Assembly (NCBI RefSeq): GCF_002285415.1
Contig: NZ_NSBU01000007.1
Location: 622,501-686,500, forward strand
From: Actibacterium pelagium
GTDB taxonomy: Bacteria; Pseudomonadota; Alphaproteobacteria; Rhodobacterales; Rhodobacteraceae
Direction: 5' to 3'
DNA length: 64,000 bases
Shown: positions 24,109-34,803 of the stretch, one piece after another
Numbering within the stretch: the first letter of the stretch is position 1
Layout of the letters: every line of letters begins with the position of its first letter
Notes under the pieces: generated by a model
Told to the model about the DNA's origin: nothing
The model's input: only the letters and a program-made list of their open reading frames with translations
The model's database searches: none
Program-made: the position numbers and the translations under genes

Positions 24109-24971
24109 TTGATGCCCATCACCACCTTTGGGATCTTGGTGCCGTCAACTATCCGTGGCTGATGGCCAAAGGGGTTGAACGGTTCTTCGGCGATCCAACC
24201 CCGATCCAGCGCAACTATCTGATCGATGAGTTCCGGCGCGATGCTAGGGCCCAGGGGGTTTCGTCGTCGGTCCATATTCAGGTCGGTGCCGAAGATGGGT
24301 TGGCCGAAGCGAAATGGGTTCAGTCGGTGGCCGAGGCCACCCCGGATTGGCCGATGGCTCAGGTCGTTTTTTGCGACCTAACGGCGTCGAACCTTGAGGC
24401 CCAGCTTGACGCCTTTCAAGAGTTGCCCTCCGTCCTTGGCGTTCGTCAGATCGTTGGACGTGCGCCGGGTGAAGACGCGGTGACCGGCACCAATGACCTG
24501 CTGGATGATCCAAGGTTTGCCGATGGTCTGCGGCTGGCCGGGGGCAGGGGCCTTTCCTTTGATCTGCAACTCATCCCCGAACTGATGGACAAGACAGCCC
24601 GGGTGCTGGAAGCCGCGCCGGAAACCAAGGTCGCCTTGTGTCATGCTGGCAGCCCGCATGACCGCACGCCGCAGGGCCTTGCGGATTGGGCAAAGCGCTT
24701 GCGCGCCTTGTCCGATCTGCCCCAGGTGACGTGCAAGCTGTCAGGTTTGGGGATGTTTCAGCATAACTGGAGCACGGAAGACTTCCGCCCGATCATCGAA
24801 ACCTGTCTAGAGCAATTCGGACCCGACCGATGCATGTTCGGATCGAACTTCCCGGTCGACAGTCTTTATTCCGACTACGCCACTTTGGCACGGGCGCACC
24901 TGTCCATTGTGCCGGAAGAGATGCATCGTCAGGTGTTCCATAACACTGCCGCCACGTTTTATGCGCTGTAA
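24105..24971 (+). CDS. Amidohydrolase-2 family metal hydrolase (sugar-lactonase type)
   Basis: 288 residues of the COG3618-type TIM barrel. Metal-site motifs visible are IDAHHHLWD at the N-terminus, LCHAGSP in the middle and MFGSNFPVD near the C-terminus. Characterised relatives hydrolyse fucono-, rhamnono- and galactarolactones or 2-pyrone-4,6-dicarboxylate. With an SDR and a sugar-type importer in the same cluster, hydrolysis of a lactone made by oxidation of a cyclic sugar-like substrate is a reasonable inference. Confidence 0.85.
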   Translation: MIDAHHHLWDLGAVNYPWLMAKGVERFFGDPTPIQRNYLIDEFRRDARAQGVSSSVHIQVGAEDGLAEAKWVQSVAEATPDWPMAQVVFCDLTASNLEAQLDAFQELPSVLGVRQIVGRAPGEDAVTGTNDLLDDPRFADGLRLAGGRGLSFDLQLIPELMDKTARVLEAAPETKVALCHAGSPHDRTPQGLADWAKRLRALSDLPQVTCKLSGLGMFQHNWSTEDFRPIIETCLEQFGPDRCMFGSNFPVDSLYSDYATLARAHLSIVPEEMHRQVFHNTAATFYAL

Positions 24972-24984
24972 GCCCGAGGTCCTG

Positions 24985-25449
24985 ATGAGCGAGACTTTCC
25001 TCTACGAGACAGAGATCCACCCTGACTGGATTGATTACAATGGCCACATGCGCGACGCATTTTATGGTCTGGTCTTCAGCTTTGCGGTGGATTCATTCCA
25101 AGACGAGGTCGGCTTTGACGAGGCCTATCGCAAGCAGACCGGATGCACGATCTACCTGCTGGAAGAGCACAAATATTACCTGAAAGAGGTCAAGGTCGGC
25201 GACCGCGTCAGGGTGGAAACCGTGGTTCTGGGAAGTGACCAGAAACGGTTCCACCTTTATCTGCAGATGATCCACAATGGCGAACCCGTCGCCATTTGCG
25301 AGTTCATGTTGCTTCATGTGAACCAACACCCGACCCCACATGCAGAGGCGATGCCGTCAGAGATTGCTGACAGGCTGGCCCGGGCAAAGGCGGCAGCTAT
25401 TCAAGATATTCCATTTCGTTCACGTTTGATGGCGTTGAAGCAGCGCTGA
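24985..25449 (+). CDS. Hot-dog fold thioesterase
   Basis: 154 residues. The 4-hydroxybenzoyl-CoA-thioesterase-type active-site region is visible (HPDWIDYNGHMRDAFYGLVF, with the catalytic Asp). Close relatives sit in carnitine gene clusters as betainyl-CoA thioesterases; there is no carnitine dehydrogenase here, so the acyl-CoA substrate is uncertain. GAGGT precedes the ATG. It starts 13 bp after the amidohydrolase stop and ends the divergent plus-strand trio. Confidence 0.82.
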   Translation: MSETFLYETEIHPDWIDYNGHMRDAFYGLVFSFAVDSFQDEVGFDEAYRKQTGCTIYLLEEHKYYLKEVKVGDRVRVETVVLGSDQKRFHLYLQMIHNGEPVAICEFMLLHVNQHPTPHAEAMPSEIADRLARAKAAAIQDIPFRSRLMALKQR

Positions 25450-25487
25450 GAGCAAAAACGAACTGGGAAGTGGTATCTGGGGAATTA

Positions 25488-25577
25488 TGGCGGAGAGACA
25501 GGGATTCGAACCCTGGGTACCCGTGAAGGTACAACGGTTTTCGAGACCGCCCCGTTCGACCACTCCGGCACCTCTCC
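25488..25577 (-). tRNA. tRNA-Ser (anticodon CGA), CCA encoded
   Basis: On the minus strand the sequence begins GGAGAGGTGCCGGAGTGG and folds into a class-II tRNA with a long variable arm (TTGTACCTTCACGGGTACCC region). The anticodon loop CTCGAAA carries CGA, reading UCG serine codons. The 7-bp acceptor stem closes with one G-U pair, the T-loop is GGTTCGAATCC, and the genomic CCA occupies 25488-25490. Confidence 0.95.
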
Positions 25578-25814
25578 GCGTGGGGGGCTGAATATGGTCA
25601 TGGGCTGCCGGGTGCAAGAGAGAAATTATTCAAACTGCCAGAAATCTGCACATGCCTGCCATCAAATACTCACCCGCGACAGATTTTCCCTTGAAAACAC
25701 AGACGATTGTCTGTCGTCTGACACATGAATTCGATGTTGGGGTCATAGAGTGACTTGGTATATCATCGAGTCAGATGGACGGGCAGGCTGAGGCCCGAAA
25801 GCAGGAGGTGGGGC
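25578..25814. promoter_or_regulatory. Region between tRNA-Ser and the caspase-like gene
   Basis: Contains the tRNA promoter (minus strand) and that of the caspase-like gene (plus strand). ACAGAC-GATT-GTCTGT (25699-25714) overlaps a second stem, CAGACGA with TCGTCTG (25700-25720); either could be an operator. No clear hexamers. Confidence 0.3.
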
Positions 25815-27314
25815 GTGTCGAAGCTTTTTCGGCTAATCGCGATCTGTATGTGTGTTGTGTCGGCGTCTGGCGTTCAGGCGGCAGAGCGGATTGCGTTGGT
25901 GATCGGTATGGCGAATTACCAGCATATCTCTACATTGAAGAATACCGCCAATGACGCACAGATGATTTCCTCGGTCCTTGAAAGGATCGGGTTTGAGGTC
26001 ACGACCGTTGTGGATGGTGGGTTTCAAGACCTGCAAAGGGCGCTGAGCACCTTCAGTTTCGAAGCCGAGACGGCCGATCTGGCACTTATCTATTATGCGG
26101 GCCATGGGATTGAGGTGCAGGGAGAGAACTTTCTTGTCCCCGTAGATGCTAATGTTCGATCAAACCGAGACGTGCAAAGACAGTCCATTTCTCTGAAAGG
26201 TCTGATGAACACAGTGGAACGAGCCCGCAAAATGCGGATCGTGATCTTAGACAGTTGCCGCGACAACCCGTTTGGCGATGCGCTGGATTCGATTGAGACT
26301 GTTCAGGCCGAGACGGGTCAGACTGACACCACGCGCGGGGGCGGGGGCGGGTTGGCGCCTGCGGATCCGGAGCGCGGTACCCTTGTGTCTTTTGCCGCGC
26401 GTGATGGCAATGTCGCGCTGGACGGCGAAGGCAACAACAGCCCCTTCGCTTTGGCATTGGCCGACAAACTGGCCCAACCAGGGTTGGAGATCAGCCTGAT
26501 GTTCCGTCAGGTGCGTGATCAGGTTCTTTCAGCCACGGCTAACCTGCAAGAGCCGCATACCTATGGTTCTTTGTCAGGGACACCGTTCTATTTGGCGGGC
26601 CCAACTGACAGTCAACTGACCGCCGGTATCGAGGATCGTTCAAAGGTCTGGTCGGAAATCCGGCCCGAGCAGCAGTTGCAATTGGCCGCTTTGGCGCAGG
26701 ATGGCGATACCCGGTCAATGCTGGGTATGGCCTATATGCGTATGAACCCCGAACAAGAGGGCTATGATCCCGCGCAGGCCGTTGACTGGTTGGCGCGCGC
26801 AGCCGAAGCCGGTTCGGCAGAGGCGCAATTCGAACTGGCGAAGCTTTACGAAACCGGCATCGGGGTCGCTCAGGATGACGCCAAGGCCTTGGACCTGTAT
26901 CGGCAAGCCGCGGATCAGGATTTTGCTGATGCGATCAATGATCTTGGGTTCCTTTATTATCAGGGCGGCGTTGGCCTGCCGCAGGATCCTTTGACAGCAC
27001 TGAAATTCTTTGAACGCGCAGCCGATCTGCGTCACCCGCAGGCAATGTTCAACTTTGCCGCTTTGATTGATGACGGTATTGTGGATGGCAAATCCGCAGG
27101 GGACGCGGCGCGCTATCTTTACGATGCGCTGCGTACGGGCTCTCAGGATGTGTTGAATATTCTGACAGAACGCCCGACGATGTTTAACGACGCCACGCGC
27201 AAGGCCTTGCAGGCCAAGCTGGCAGAGAATGAATTTTATTCCGGCGGTATCGACGGAGATTTTGGTCCGGGCACTCAGCGGGGGATCCGCAAGGCCTATG
27301 GGCTTGAAGAATGA
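25815..27314 (+). CDS. Exported caspase-like (peptidase C14) protein with Sel1 repeats and peptidoglycan-binding tail
   Basis: 499 residues from a GTG with GGAGG at 8 nt. It has a signal peptide (about residues 1-22) and then a caspase/metacaspase p20-like domain. The catalytic pair is in place: His97 in YYAGHG and Cys148 in LDSCRDNPF. From about residue 315 there are several Sel1-type TPR repeats (AEAGSAEAQFELAKLYETGI, ADAINDLGFLYYQGG). The C-terminus has a peptidoglycan-binding-1-like helix set (GIDGDFGPGTQRGIRKAYG). It probably acts in the periplasm at the cell wall; its substrates are unknown. It is followed 16 bp later by another exported protein. Confidence 0.88.
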   Translation: MSKLFRLIAICMCVVSASGVQAAERIALVIGMANYQHISTLKNTANDAQMISSVLERIGFEVTTVVDGGFQDLQRALSTFSFEAETADLALIYYAGHGIEVQGENFLVPVDANVRSNRDVQRQSISLKGLMNTVERARKMRIVILDSCRDNPFGDALDSIETVQAETGQTDTTRGGGGGLAPADPERGTLVSFAARDGNVALDGEGNNSPFALALADKLAQPGLEISLMFRQVRDQVLSATANLQEPHTYGSLSGTPFYLAGPTDSQLTAGIEDRSKVWSEIRPEQQLQLAALAQDGDTRSMLGMAYMRMNPEQEGYDPAQAVDWLARAAEAGSAEAQFELAKLYETGIGVAQDDAKALDLYRQAADQDFADAINDLGFLYYQGGVGLPQDPLTALKFFERAADLRHPQAMFNFAALIDDGIVDGKSAGDAARYLYDALRTGSQDVLNILTERPTMFNDATRKALQAKLAENEFYSGGIDGDFGPGTQRGIRKAYGLEE

Positions 27315-27330
27315 TTGACGGAGGAACCCT

Positions 27331-28032
27331 ATGAAAACCATTTCCGCAGTTTCCGTATTGGCGTTGGGGATGCAAAGCGTTTGGGGAACCCCTGTTTTTG
27401 CATCTCCTGTTCTGCCGACACCAACGCTTGAGGGTGTTTCCGGCAGTACGTACCAGATCGAATGCCATGATGGCTTTGACAGTGAAACGGAAGAAGGATC
27501 GATCAATCCTATCTTGCGTGGAGTGGAAAAGCTTTACTTCGCGGGGTGTGATGACACCACGGGTGACGATAAGCCGACCTCACCGAAAGAAACTCGTGAA
27601 GTTACACGGTCTATTGAGACGGTGAATGACCGGTGCGATGACGTTCCACTGCGGCTTCGGATTGATTGTATCGCGCAGCGATATGAAATCCTCGCGCAAT
27701 CCCCGGACCTGACGGGCGAGTATTCCGAAGTGCAGGAAGCACTTCAGTCCGCAGCAAGCCGCCTTCGGGCCTTGGCGGAGGAAGCCGGTGAACCGGGTGG
27801 CGCCAAAGAGCGCCTGACGGTAGAGCGTAATGGCAAAGCCACCCCGGTGGGTCGTCCGCTGACGCCGACCAGCCCCGCCAAGCAGGCAGAGGCATTTGCA
27901 GCCGCGATCCAGATCATCGAAGAGACAGAGACTATGTTGCTGCGCTCTGCCGGGACCTCGAAGCGTCGTCAGGTCAGCTACCAGCGGATCGCGCAGGCGA
28001 TGGGTTCCAACAAAGTCCTTCTTCGTTCTTGA
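27331..28032 (+). CDS. Exported protein of unknown function
   Basis: 233 residues. The N-terminus (MKTISAVSVLALGMQSVWG, cleaved near residue 24) is a signal peptide. The mature part has four cysteines (ECHDGFD, AGCDDT, NDRCDD, RIDCIAQ) that could form two disulfides, and an alanine-rich helical middle. No recognised domain. The 16-bp gap to the caspase-like gene points to one operon and possibly a shared periplasmic role. Confidence 0.75.
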   Translation: MKTISAVSVLALGMQSVWGTPVFASPVLPTPTLEGVSGSTYQIECHDGFDSETEEGSINPILRGVEKLYFAGCDDTTGDDKPTSPKETREVTRSIETVNDRCDDVPLRLRIDCIAQRYEILAQSPDLTGEYSEVQEALQSAASRLRALAEEAGEPGGAKERLTVERNGKATPVGRPLTPTSPAKQAEAFAAAIQIIEETETMLLRSAGTSKRRQVSYQRIAQAMGSNKVLLRS

Positions 28033-28059
28033 TCTGGCGAAACAAATTCGGGGCTATGC

Positions 28060-28087
28060 CGCAAGCCTTACTTTGGTTAGGTTTGCG
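28060..28087 (+). other. Hairpin after the exported-protein gene
   Basis: A 12-bp stem with one mismatch (CGCAAGCCTTAC with GTTAGGTTTGCG) and a 4-nt loop lies between two genes. It has no T-run, so it is more likely a 3' stabiliser than a terminator. Confidence 0.4.
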
Positions 28088-28108
28088 TAAATATTCTGAA
28101 TTTGTGAC

Positions 28109-28933
28109 ATGAAACGCCTTTTTGTTTTCCTTCTTAGCTTTCCCTTGTGGGTGTCGGCCGCGACGGCCGGGGCTGAAGAGAAGTTTGACCAGCTTTATCG
28201 CGCATTGAACCTGCCGGAACTGATCGCTGTGATGCGGGTGGAAGGTTTGGAATATGCCGAAGAGATCTCGGAAACCTTGTTGCAGGGCAGGGTGATCGAC
28301 GATTGGGGTGGCATGGTCGAGGTTATTTATGATCAAACCCGGATGGAGGATGAACTGCGTGCCGAGATGACCGCTCGGATGCAGGACGCGGACTTTGATG
28401 CGTTGCTGGGCTATTACGTTGGCGGGGCCGGAGAAGCCATCGCCAAGGCAGAGTTGGACGCGCGTCAGGTTTTATTGTCGGAAGAGGCCGAAGCCGAAGC
28501 GCATTCTCTGGTAGACCACATGCGTCAGGTCGAAGACCCACGCTTGGAAATGCTAGAGCGTCTGGAGTATCTGAACCACCTGATCGACCGCAACGTCACC
28601 AGTGCGCTGAATTCCAGCTATGAATTCTACTATGGCCTGATCGACAGCGGAGCGATCCCAGGCGGTATGTCTGAAAGCGACGTGTTGCGCGAGGTTTGGG
28701 CGCAGGAACCGGAAATTCGTCAGGAAGTTGATCGTTGGATCTGGGCCTATCACGCCATCGCGTACGAGGATCTTACGGATGACGATGTTTTGGGCTACAT
28801 CGCCTTTTCCAAGACCGAAGAGGGCAAAGCGTTGTTTACAGTCCTGTTTGAAAGCTTTGACACGGTTTTCCGCAGGATTTCCCGCGAATTGGGCCTGACC
28901 ACAGGTGGCTTTTTGGTTTCGGAAGAGATTTAA
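28109..28933 (+). CDS. Exported DUF2059-like protein
   Basis: 274 residues with a signal peptide (MKRLFVFLLSFPLWVSAATA). The rest is helical and acidic. The pattern of a QLYRALNLPELIAVM start and a late DDVLGYIAFSKTEEGKALF segment is that of DUF2059-type exported proteins, whose function is unknown. It lies 76 bp after the preceding exported protein, so it may belong to the same unit. Confidence 0.75.
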   Translation: MKRLFVFLLSFPLWVSAATAGAEEKFDQLYRALNLPELIAVMRVEGLEYAEEISETLLQGRVIDDWGGMVEVIYDQTRMEDELRAEMTARMQDADFDALLGYYVGGAGEAIAKAELDARQVLLSEEAEAEAHSLVDHMRQVEDPRLEMLERLEYLNHLIDRNVTSALNSSYEFYYGLIDSGAIPGGMSESDVLREVWAQEPEIRQEVDRWIWAYHAIAYEDLTDDDVLGYIAFSKTEEGKALFTVLFESFDTVFRRISRELGLTTGGFLVSEEI

Positions 28934-29142
28934 GAGCTCGATTGCCATGAAACCCTGTGTAAACAGGTGTTAAGGGTTGACAGCTTCACGGAAATCAGTG
29001 ACACAGCGCGCCTCTGGGCGCAGTGCGTTCAGGGATTCTGTGTAATGACGTCCCAAAGGGGCGCGCTGTTCGAGGCGCCGGAAACGGCATAACACTGTCA
29101 CAGACAGGGCCACAGGACGCGGGCAAAGAGAAGGAAGACCGA
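28934..29142. promoter_or_regulatory. Promoter and leader of rplU-rpmA
   Basis: A good -35-like TTGACA lies at 28977-28982, but no matching -10 at the usual distance was found. The remaining 160 bp is GC-rich with several short stems (GCGCC-tctg-GGCGC near 29010-29023), which may be a ribosomal-protein leader. No gene seen. Confidence 0.4.
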
Positions 29143-29799
29143 ATGTTTGCGGTCCTGAAAACAGGTGGCAAGCAATACAAAGTACAGTCTGGTGACGTAC
29201 TGCGTGTTGAGAAACTGGCCGCCGAGGCGGGTGAAACCGTCCAATTCAACGAAATTCTGATGGTAGGTGCCCAGGTTGGCGCGCCGACCGTTGATGGCGC
29301 TGCTGTTCAGGCAGAGGTTCTGGACCAGATCAAAGGTCCGAAGACCATCAACTTTGTCAAACGTCGTCGTAAGCACAGCTCGAAGCGCACCAAGGGCCAC
29401 CGTCAGCAACTGACAGTCCTGCGCGTCACCGACATCCTGGAAAAGGGTGGTGACAAATCGGGCGTGAAAGCGGCTGTTGGCGCGGGTTCGGTTGCGGCTG
29501 TTGCTGCTGTTGCCGCTGCTCCGGCCAAGAAAGCTGCGCCGAAAGCGGAAGCCAAAAAGGCAGCGCCTAAGAAGGCAGCCAAGGCAGAAGCACCGGCAGG
29601 CGCCGACGATCTGAAAAAGCTGTCGGGCGTTGGCCCCGCACTTGAGAAGAAACTGCTGGACGCAGGCGTGACCTCGTTCGCACAAATCGCGGCATGGACC
29701 GAAGCGGACATCGCCGAGTTTGACGAGAAACTGTCGTTCAAAGGCCGGATCGAGCGTGAAAACTGGGTCGAACAGGCTAAAGAACTGGCTAAAGGCTAA
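29143..29799 (+). CDS. rplU: 50S ribosomal protein L21 with C-terminal helix-hairpin-helix extension
   Basis: 218 residues against about 103 for a plain L21. Residues 1-105 are L21 (MFAVLKTGGKQYKVQSGDVL, KRRRKHSSKRTKGHRQ). A low-complexity alanine/lysine linker follows (about residues 110-150). Residues 155-218 form a helix-hairpin-helix-like domain with DDLKKLSGVGPALEKKLLDA, similar to the domains seen in DNA-repair and nucleic-acid-binding proteins. ATG at 29143 begins L21 proper. The extension is known to occur in several alphaproteobacterial L21 proteins. rpmA follows 12 bp later. Confidence 0.95.
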   Translation: MFAVLKTGGKQYKVQSGDVLRVEKLAAEAGETVQFNEILMVGAQVGAPTVDGAAVQAEVLDQIKGPKTINFVKRRRKHSSKRTKGHRQQLTVLRVTDILEKGGDKSGVKAAVGAGSVAAVAAVAAAPAKKAAPKAEAKKAAPKKAAKAEAPAGADDLKKLSGVGPALEKKLLDAGVTSFAQIAAWTEADIAEFDEKLSFKGRIERENWVEQAKELAKG

Positions 29800-29811
29800 G
29801 GAGAGACTGGA

Positions 29812-30081
29812 ATGGCACATAAAAAAGCTGGCGGTTCATCCCGTAACGGTCGCGACTCAGCTGGTCGTCGCCTTGGTGTTAAGAAATTTGGTGGTCAGGC
29901 AGTGATTCCGGGCAACATCATCGTGCGTCAGCGCGGTACCAAGATGTGGCCGGGCGAAAATGTCGGCATGGGCAAAGATCACACCATCTTTGCGACTGCA
30001 GAAGGCGCCGTCAAATTCCACAAAGGCCTGAAAGGCCGTACCTTTATTTCGGTTCTCCCGGTGGCGGAGGCCGCTGAGTAA
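29812..30081 (+). CDS. rpmA: 50S ribosomal protein L27
   Basis: 89 residues, starting [20 protein letters not shown], the near-invariant L27 N-terminus that reaches the peptidyl-transferase centre. GGAGAG lies upstream of the ATG. Partner of rplU in the usual operon order. Confidence 0.98.
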   Translation: MAHKKAGGSSRNGRDSAGRRLGVKKFGGQAVIPGNIIVRQRGTKMWPGENVGMGKDHTIFATAEGAVKFHKGLKGRTFISVLPVAEAAE

Positions 30082-30110
30082 GCCGAAACCTCAAGGTTTA
30101 AAGTTTTAGG

Positions 30111-30132
30111 GGGATCGGCGAAAGCCGGTCCC
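30111..30132 (+). terminator. Hairpin after rpmA
   Basis: GGGATCGGC (30111-30119) pairs with GCCGGTCCC (30124-30132) with one G-U pair and a stable GAAA tetraloop. The tail is TCTTCTCGTTTC, so it is a weak intrinsic terminator or partial attenuator before the LysE-like gene. Confidence 0.6.
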
Positions 30133-30159
30133 TCTTCTCGTTTCACGAAAGGCCCAGTG

Positions 30160-30765
30160 ATGGGTGTTGCAATTGGATCATTTCTGCTGTTCGCGGCGTC
30201 GCAAATTGGGACGCCCGGACCCGCCAATATGGCGCTGCTTGCCACCGGTGCGCGGTACGGGTTTCGGCCTGCGCTGCCGTTTGTTACAGGTGTCGCGCTA
30301 GGCAAGCAGCTGGTGATCTGGCCGGTCGGTTTTGGCCTGCTGGCTCTTGCCCAATCCGTGCCTTTTTTGTTTGAAACACTGAAATGGGCGTCGGCTGCCT
30401 ATATTTGCTGGCTGGCGTGGCGGGTCGCGAACATGCGTTTGAATGTTGGCGAAGCCGCACAGAAAGCACCGGGTTTCTTAGCCGGGCTGATCGTGCATCC
30501 GCTAAATCCCAAGGCCTGGGCCATGATCACGGCCGGGTTCACAAATTTCGTGAGCCCGGACACCCCGGTCTTGTATGCAACGGCGGTGATCGCCATCTGT
30601 TTTTTGTCGTGTCAGGTAATCCTGCACCCGCTGTGGGTCTTTGGAGGAGAAAGACTAGCAGCGACCGTTTCCGGGACAACGGCAGAGCGTTATTTGATGT
30701 GGGCCTTGGCGGCCTTAACCGTCGCCAGCGTCGCGTATGTGCTTTTCGGAGGAGGGAAGGCATGA
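30160..30765 (+). CDS. LysE-family amino-acid/threonine exporter
   Basis: 201 residues, five to six membrane helices. The N-terminal FLLFAASQIGTPGPANMALL carries the G-x-x-x-G-P-x-x-x-x-x LysE/RhtB signature. It exports amino acids or homoserine-like metabolites across the inner membrane; the substrate is not determined. ATG 30160 is preferred to the adjacent GTG 30157. It overlaps the next gene by 4 bp. Confidence 0.85.
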   Translation: MGVAIGSFLLFAASQIGTPGPANMALLATGARYGFRPALPFVTGVALGKQLVIWPVGFGLLALAQSVPFLFETLKWASAAYICWLAWRVANMRLNVGEAAQKAPGFLAGLIVHPLNPKAWAMITAGFTNFVSPDTPVLYATAVIAICFLSCQVILHPLWVFGGERLAATVSGTTAERYLMWALAALTVASVAYVLFGGGKA

Positions 30766-31301
30766 AATTAGATACAATTATAAATCAGCCCTCAATAGAG
30801 GCAGAGCGGTTCGTACTGCGCCCTGTGCGCAAGTCTGATGCGGGTCTTTTGAACATGTATGCTGGCGATGAACGCGTGGCGCGGTTTACGCGCTCTATTC
30901 CGCATCCTTTGCCCCCGGGCGCGACCGAGGCCTTTATTGGCCGTGCACAGTCGCCCGAGCGGACAGAGGACGTCTGGGTTATGGACGGCAGCGCACAAGG
31001 TCTTGGAGAGGTCATGGGAACCATCGCGCTGGCGCGTATGGACCGTGACCAATCAGAGATCGGTTACTGGGTCGCGCCGGGTCTGTGGAACAGCGGCGTG
31101 GCGTCTGAAGCCGTGCAAGCGCTGTTGGCAGCCAACCCTCAGGGCAGCAAGACCATCTTTGCCGAGGTGTTTCAGGACAACCCGGGGTCTGCCCGTGTGC
31201 TGACCAATGCTGGTTTCGAATATATTGGCGATGCCGAGACGTTCTCGATCGCGCGCAACGCTCAAGTACCCACCTGGACCTACCTGAAGAAACTGCCATG
31301 A
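30762..31301 (+). CDS. GNAT-family N-acetyltransferase
   Basis: 179 residues of the RimJ/RimL-like acetyltransferase type: RFVLRPVRKSDAGLLNMYAG start, central IGYWVAPGLWNSGVASEAVQ with the acetyl-CoA-binding turn, and late NPGSARVLTNAGFEYIG. GGAGG lies upstream and the ATG overlaps the LysE-like stop (ATGA). Acceptor substrate unknown. Confidence 0.88.
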   Translation: MKLDTIINQPSIEAERFVLRPVRKSDAGLLNMYAGDERVARFTRSIPHPLPPGATEAFIGRAQSPERTEDVWVMDGSAQGLGEVMGTIALARMDRDQSEIGYWVAPGLWNSGVASEAVQALLAANPQGSKTIFAEVFQDNPGSARVLTNAGFEYIGDAETFSIARNAQVPTWTYLKKLP

Positions 31302-31305
31302 CACC

Positions 31306-33546
<2,241 letters not shown>

Positions 33547-33550
<4 letters not shown>

Positions 33551-34803
33551 AAGATTTGGATAATATCCCCGAACTGATGGCTGAAATCGGCGCGAAGGCA
33601 AAAGCCGCCGCCGCAGAACTGGCCTTTGCCGCACCAGAGGCGAAACAGAAAGCGCTAGAGGCAGCAGCCGATGCCGTTTGGACGCGCCGGGACGAGATCA
33701 TCGCCGCAAACGCCAAGGATCTAGAGTTTGGCCGTAACAAAGGTCTGTCGGACGCGATGATGGACCGCCTGATGCTGGACGAATCCCGCATTCAGGGCAT
33801 TTGCGACGGGCTGCGTGCCGTGGCTGATCAGGACGACCCTGTTGGGGCCGTGATGTCAGAGTGGGATCGCCCCTCTGGCCTGCATATCAAGCGTGTACGC
33901 ACACCGCTTGGCGTGATCGGTGTGATCTATGAAAGCCGTCCGAACGTGACTGCAGATGCAGGCGCTTTGTGCCTGAAGGCGGGCAACGCTGTGATCTTGC
34001 GCGGAGGCTCCGAGAGCTTTCATTCGTCGGGTCTGATCCATGACTGCCTTCAGGATGGTTTGCGGGCTGCAGGTCTGCCCGAGGATGCAATCCAACGCGT
34101 GCCGACTCGCGACCGCGCGGCCGTCAGCGAAATGCTGACCATGACCGACTATATCGACGTGATCGTTCCCCGTGGTGGTAAAGGCCTTGTCGGGCTGGTG
34201 CAGCGCGAGGCGCGTGTGCCTGTCTTTGCGCATCTGGAAGGCATTGTACATGTCTATGTCGATGCCGCGGCAGACCCCCAGAAGGCGCTGAATGTTGTGC
34301 TGAACGCCAAGACCCGTCGCACCGGGATCTGTGGTGCCGCAGAGTGCCTGCTGATCCACCGTGATATCGCCGATAGTTTGGGGCAGGACCTAATCAATGC
34401 ACTAATCGAGGCCGGTGTCGAAGTGCGCGCGGGTGAAGGCCTGTCTGGTTCTGTTGCTGCAACGGACGAGGATTGGGGTAAGGAATACCTGGACTCGATC
34501 ATCGCCGCGAAGATTGTGGACGATGTGCAGGGCGCGATTGCCCACATTCGCCAGTACAGCTCCAGTCACACAGACTGCATCCTGACCGAGGATGATGCGG
34601 CTGCCGAGTTGTTCTTCGAACGGCTCGACAGTGCGATCCTGATGCGCAATGCCTCGACCCAGTTTGCAGATGGCGGAGAATTTGGCATGGGGGCCGAGAT
34701 CGGTATCGCGACCGGCAAGATGCATGCGCGCGGCCCCGTCGGGGCCGAGCAATTGACCAGCTTCAAGTATATCGTCGAAGGCGACGGAACGACCCGTGCT
34801 TAA
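33547..34803 (+). CDS. proA: Glutamate-5-semialdehyde dehydrogenase
   Basis: 418 residues, aldehyde-dehydrogenase fold of the ProA type. The catalytic cysteine lies in [17 protein letters not shown], and the substrate/NADPH region [18 protein letters not shown] is typical. It reduces glutamyl-5-phosphate made by ProB. Its last 4 bp overlap the end of the convergent chpT gene. Confidence 0.96.

Noticed and set aside
8973-25577. Possible genomic island inserted at the 3' end of tRNA-Ser(CGA)
   Set aside because: The catabolic cluster lies on the 3' side of the tRNA, but I saw no integrase and no repeat of the tRNA 3' end near the left boundary at about 9 kb.
29023-29142. Longer N-terminus for L21
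   Set aside because: The extra 40 residues show no ribosomal-protein character; L21 proper begins at ATG 29143 with a purine-rich site ahead.
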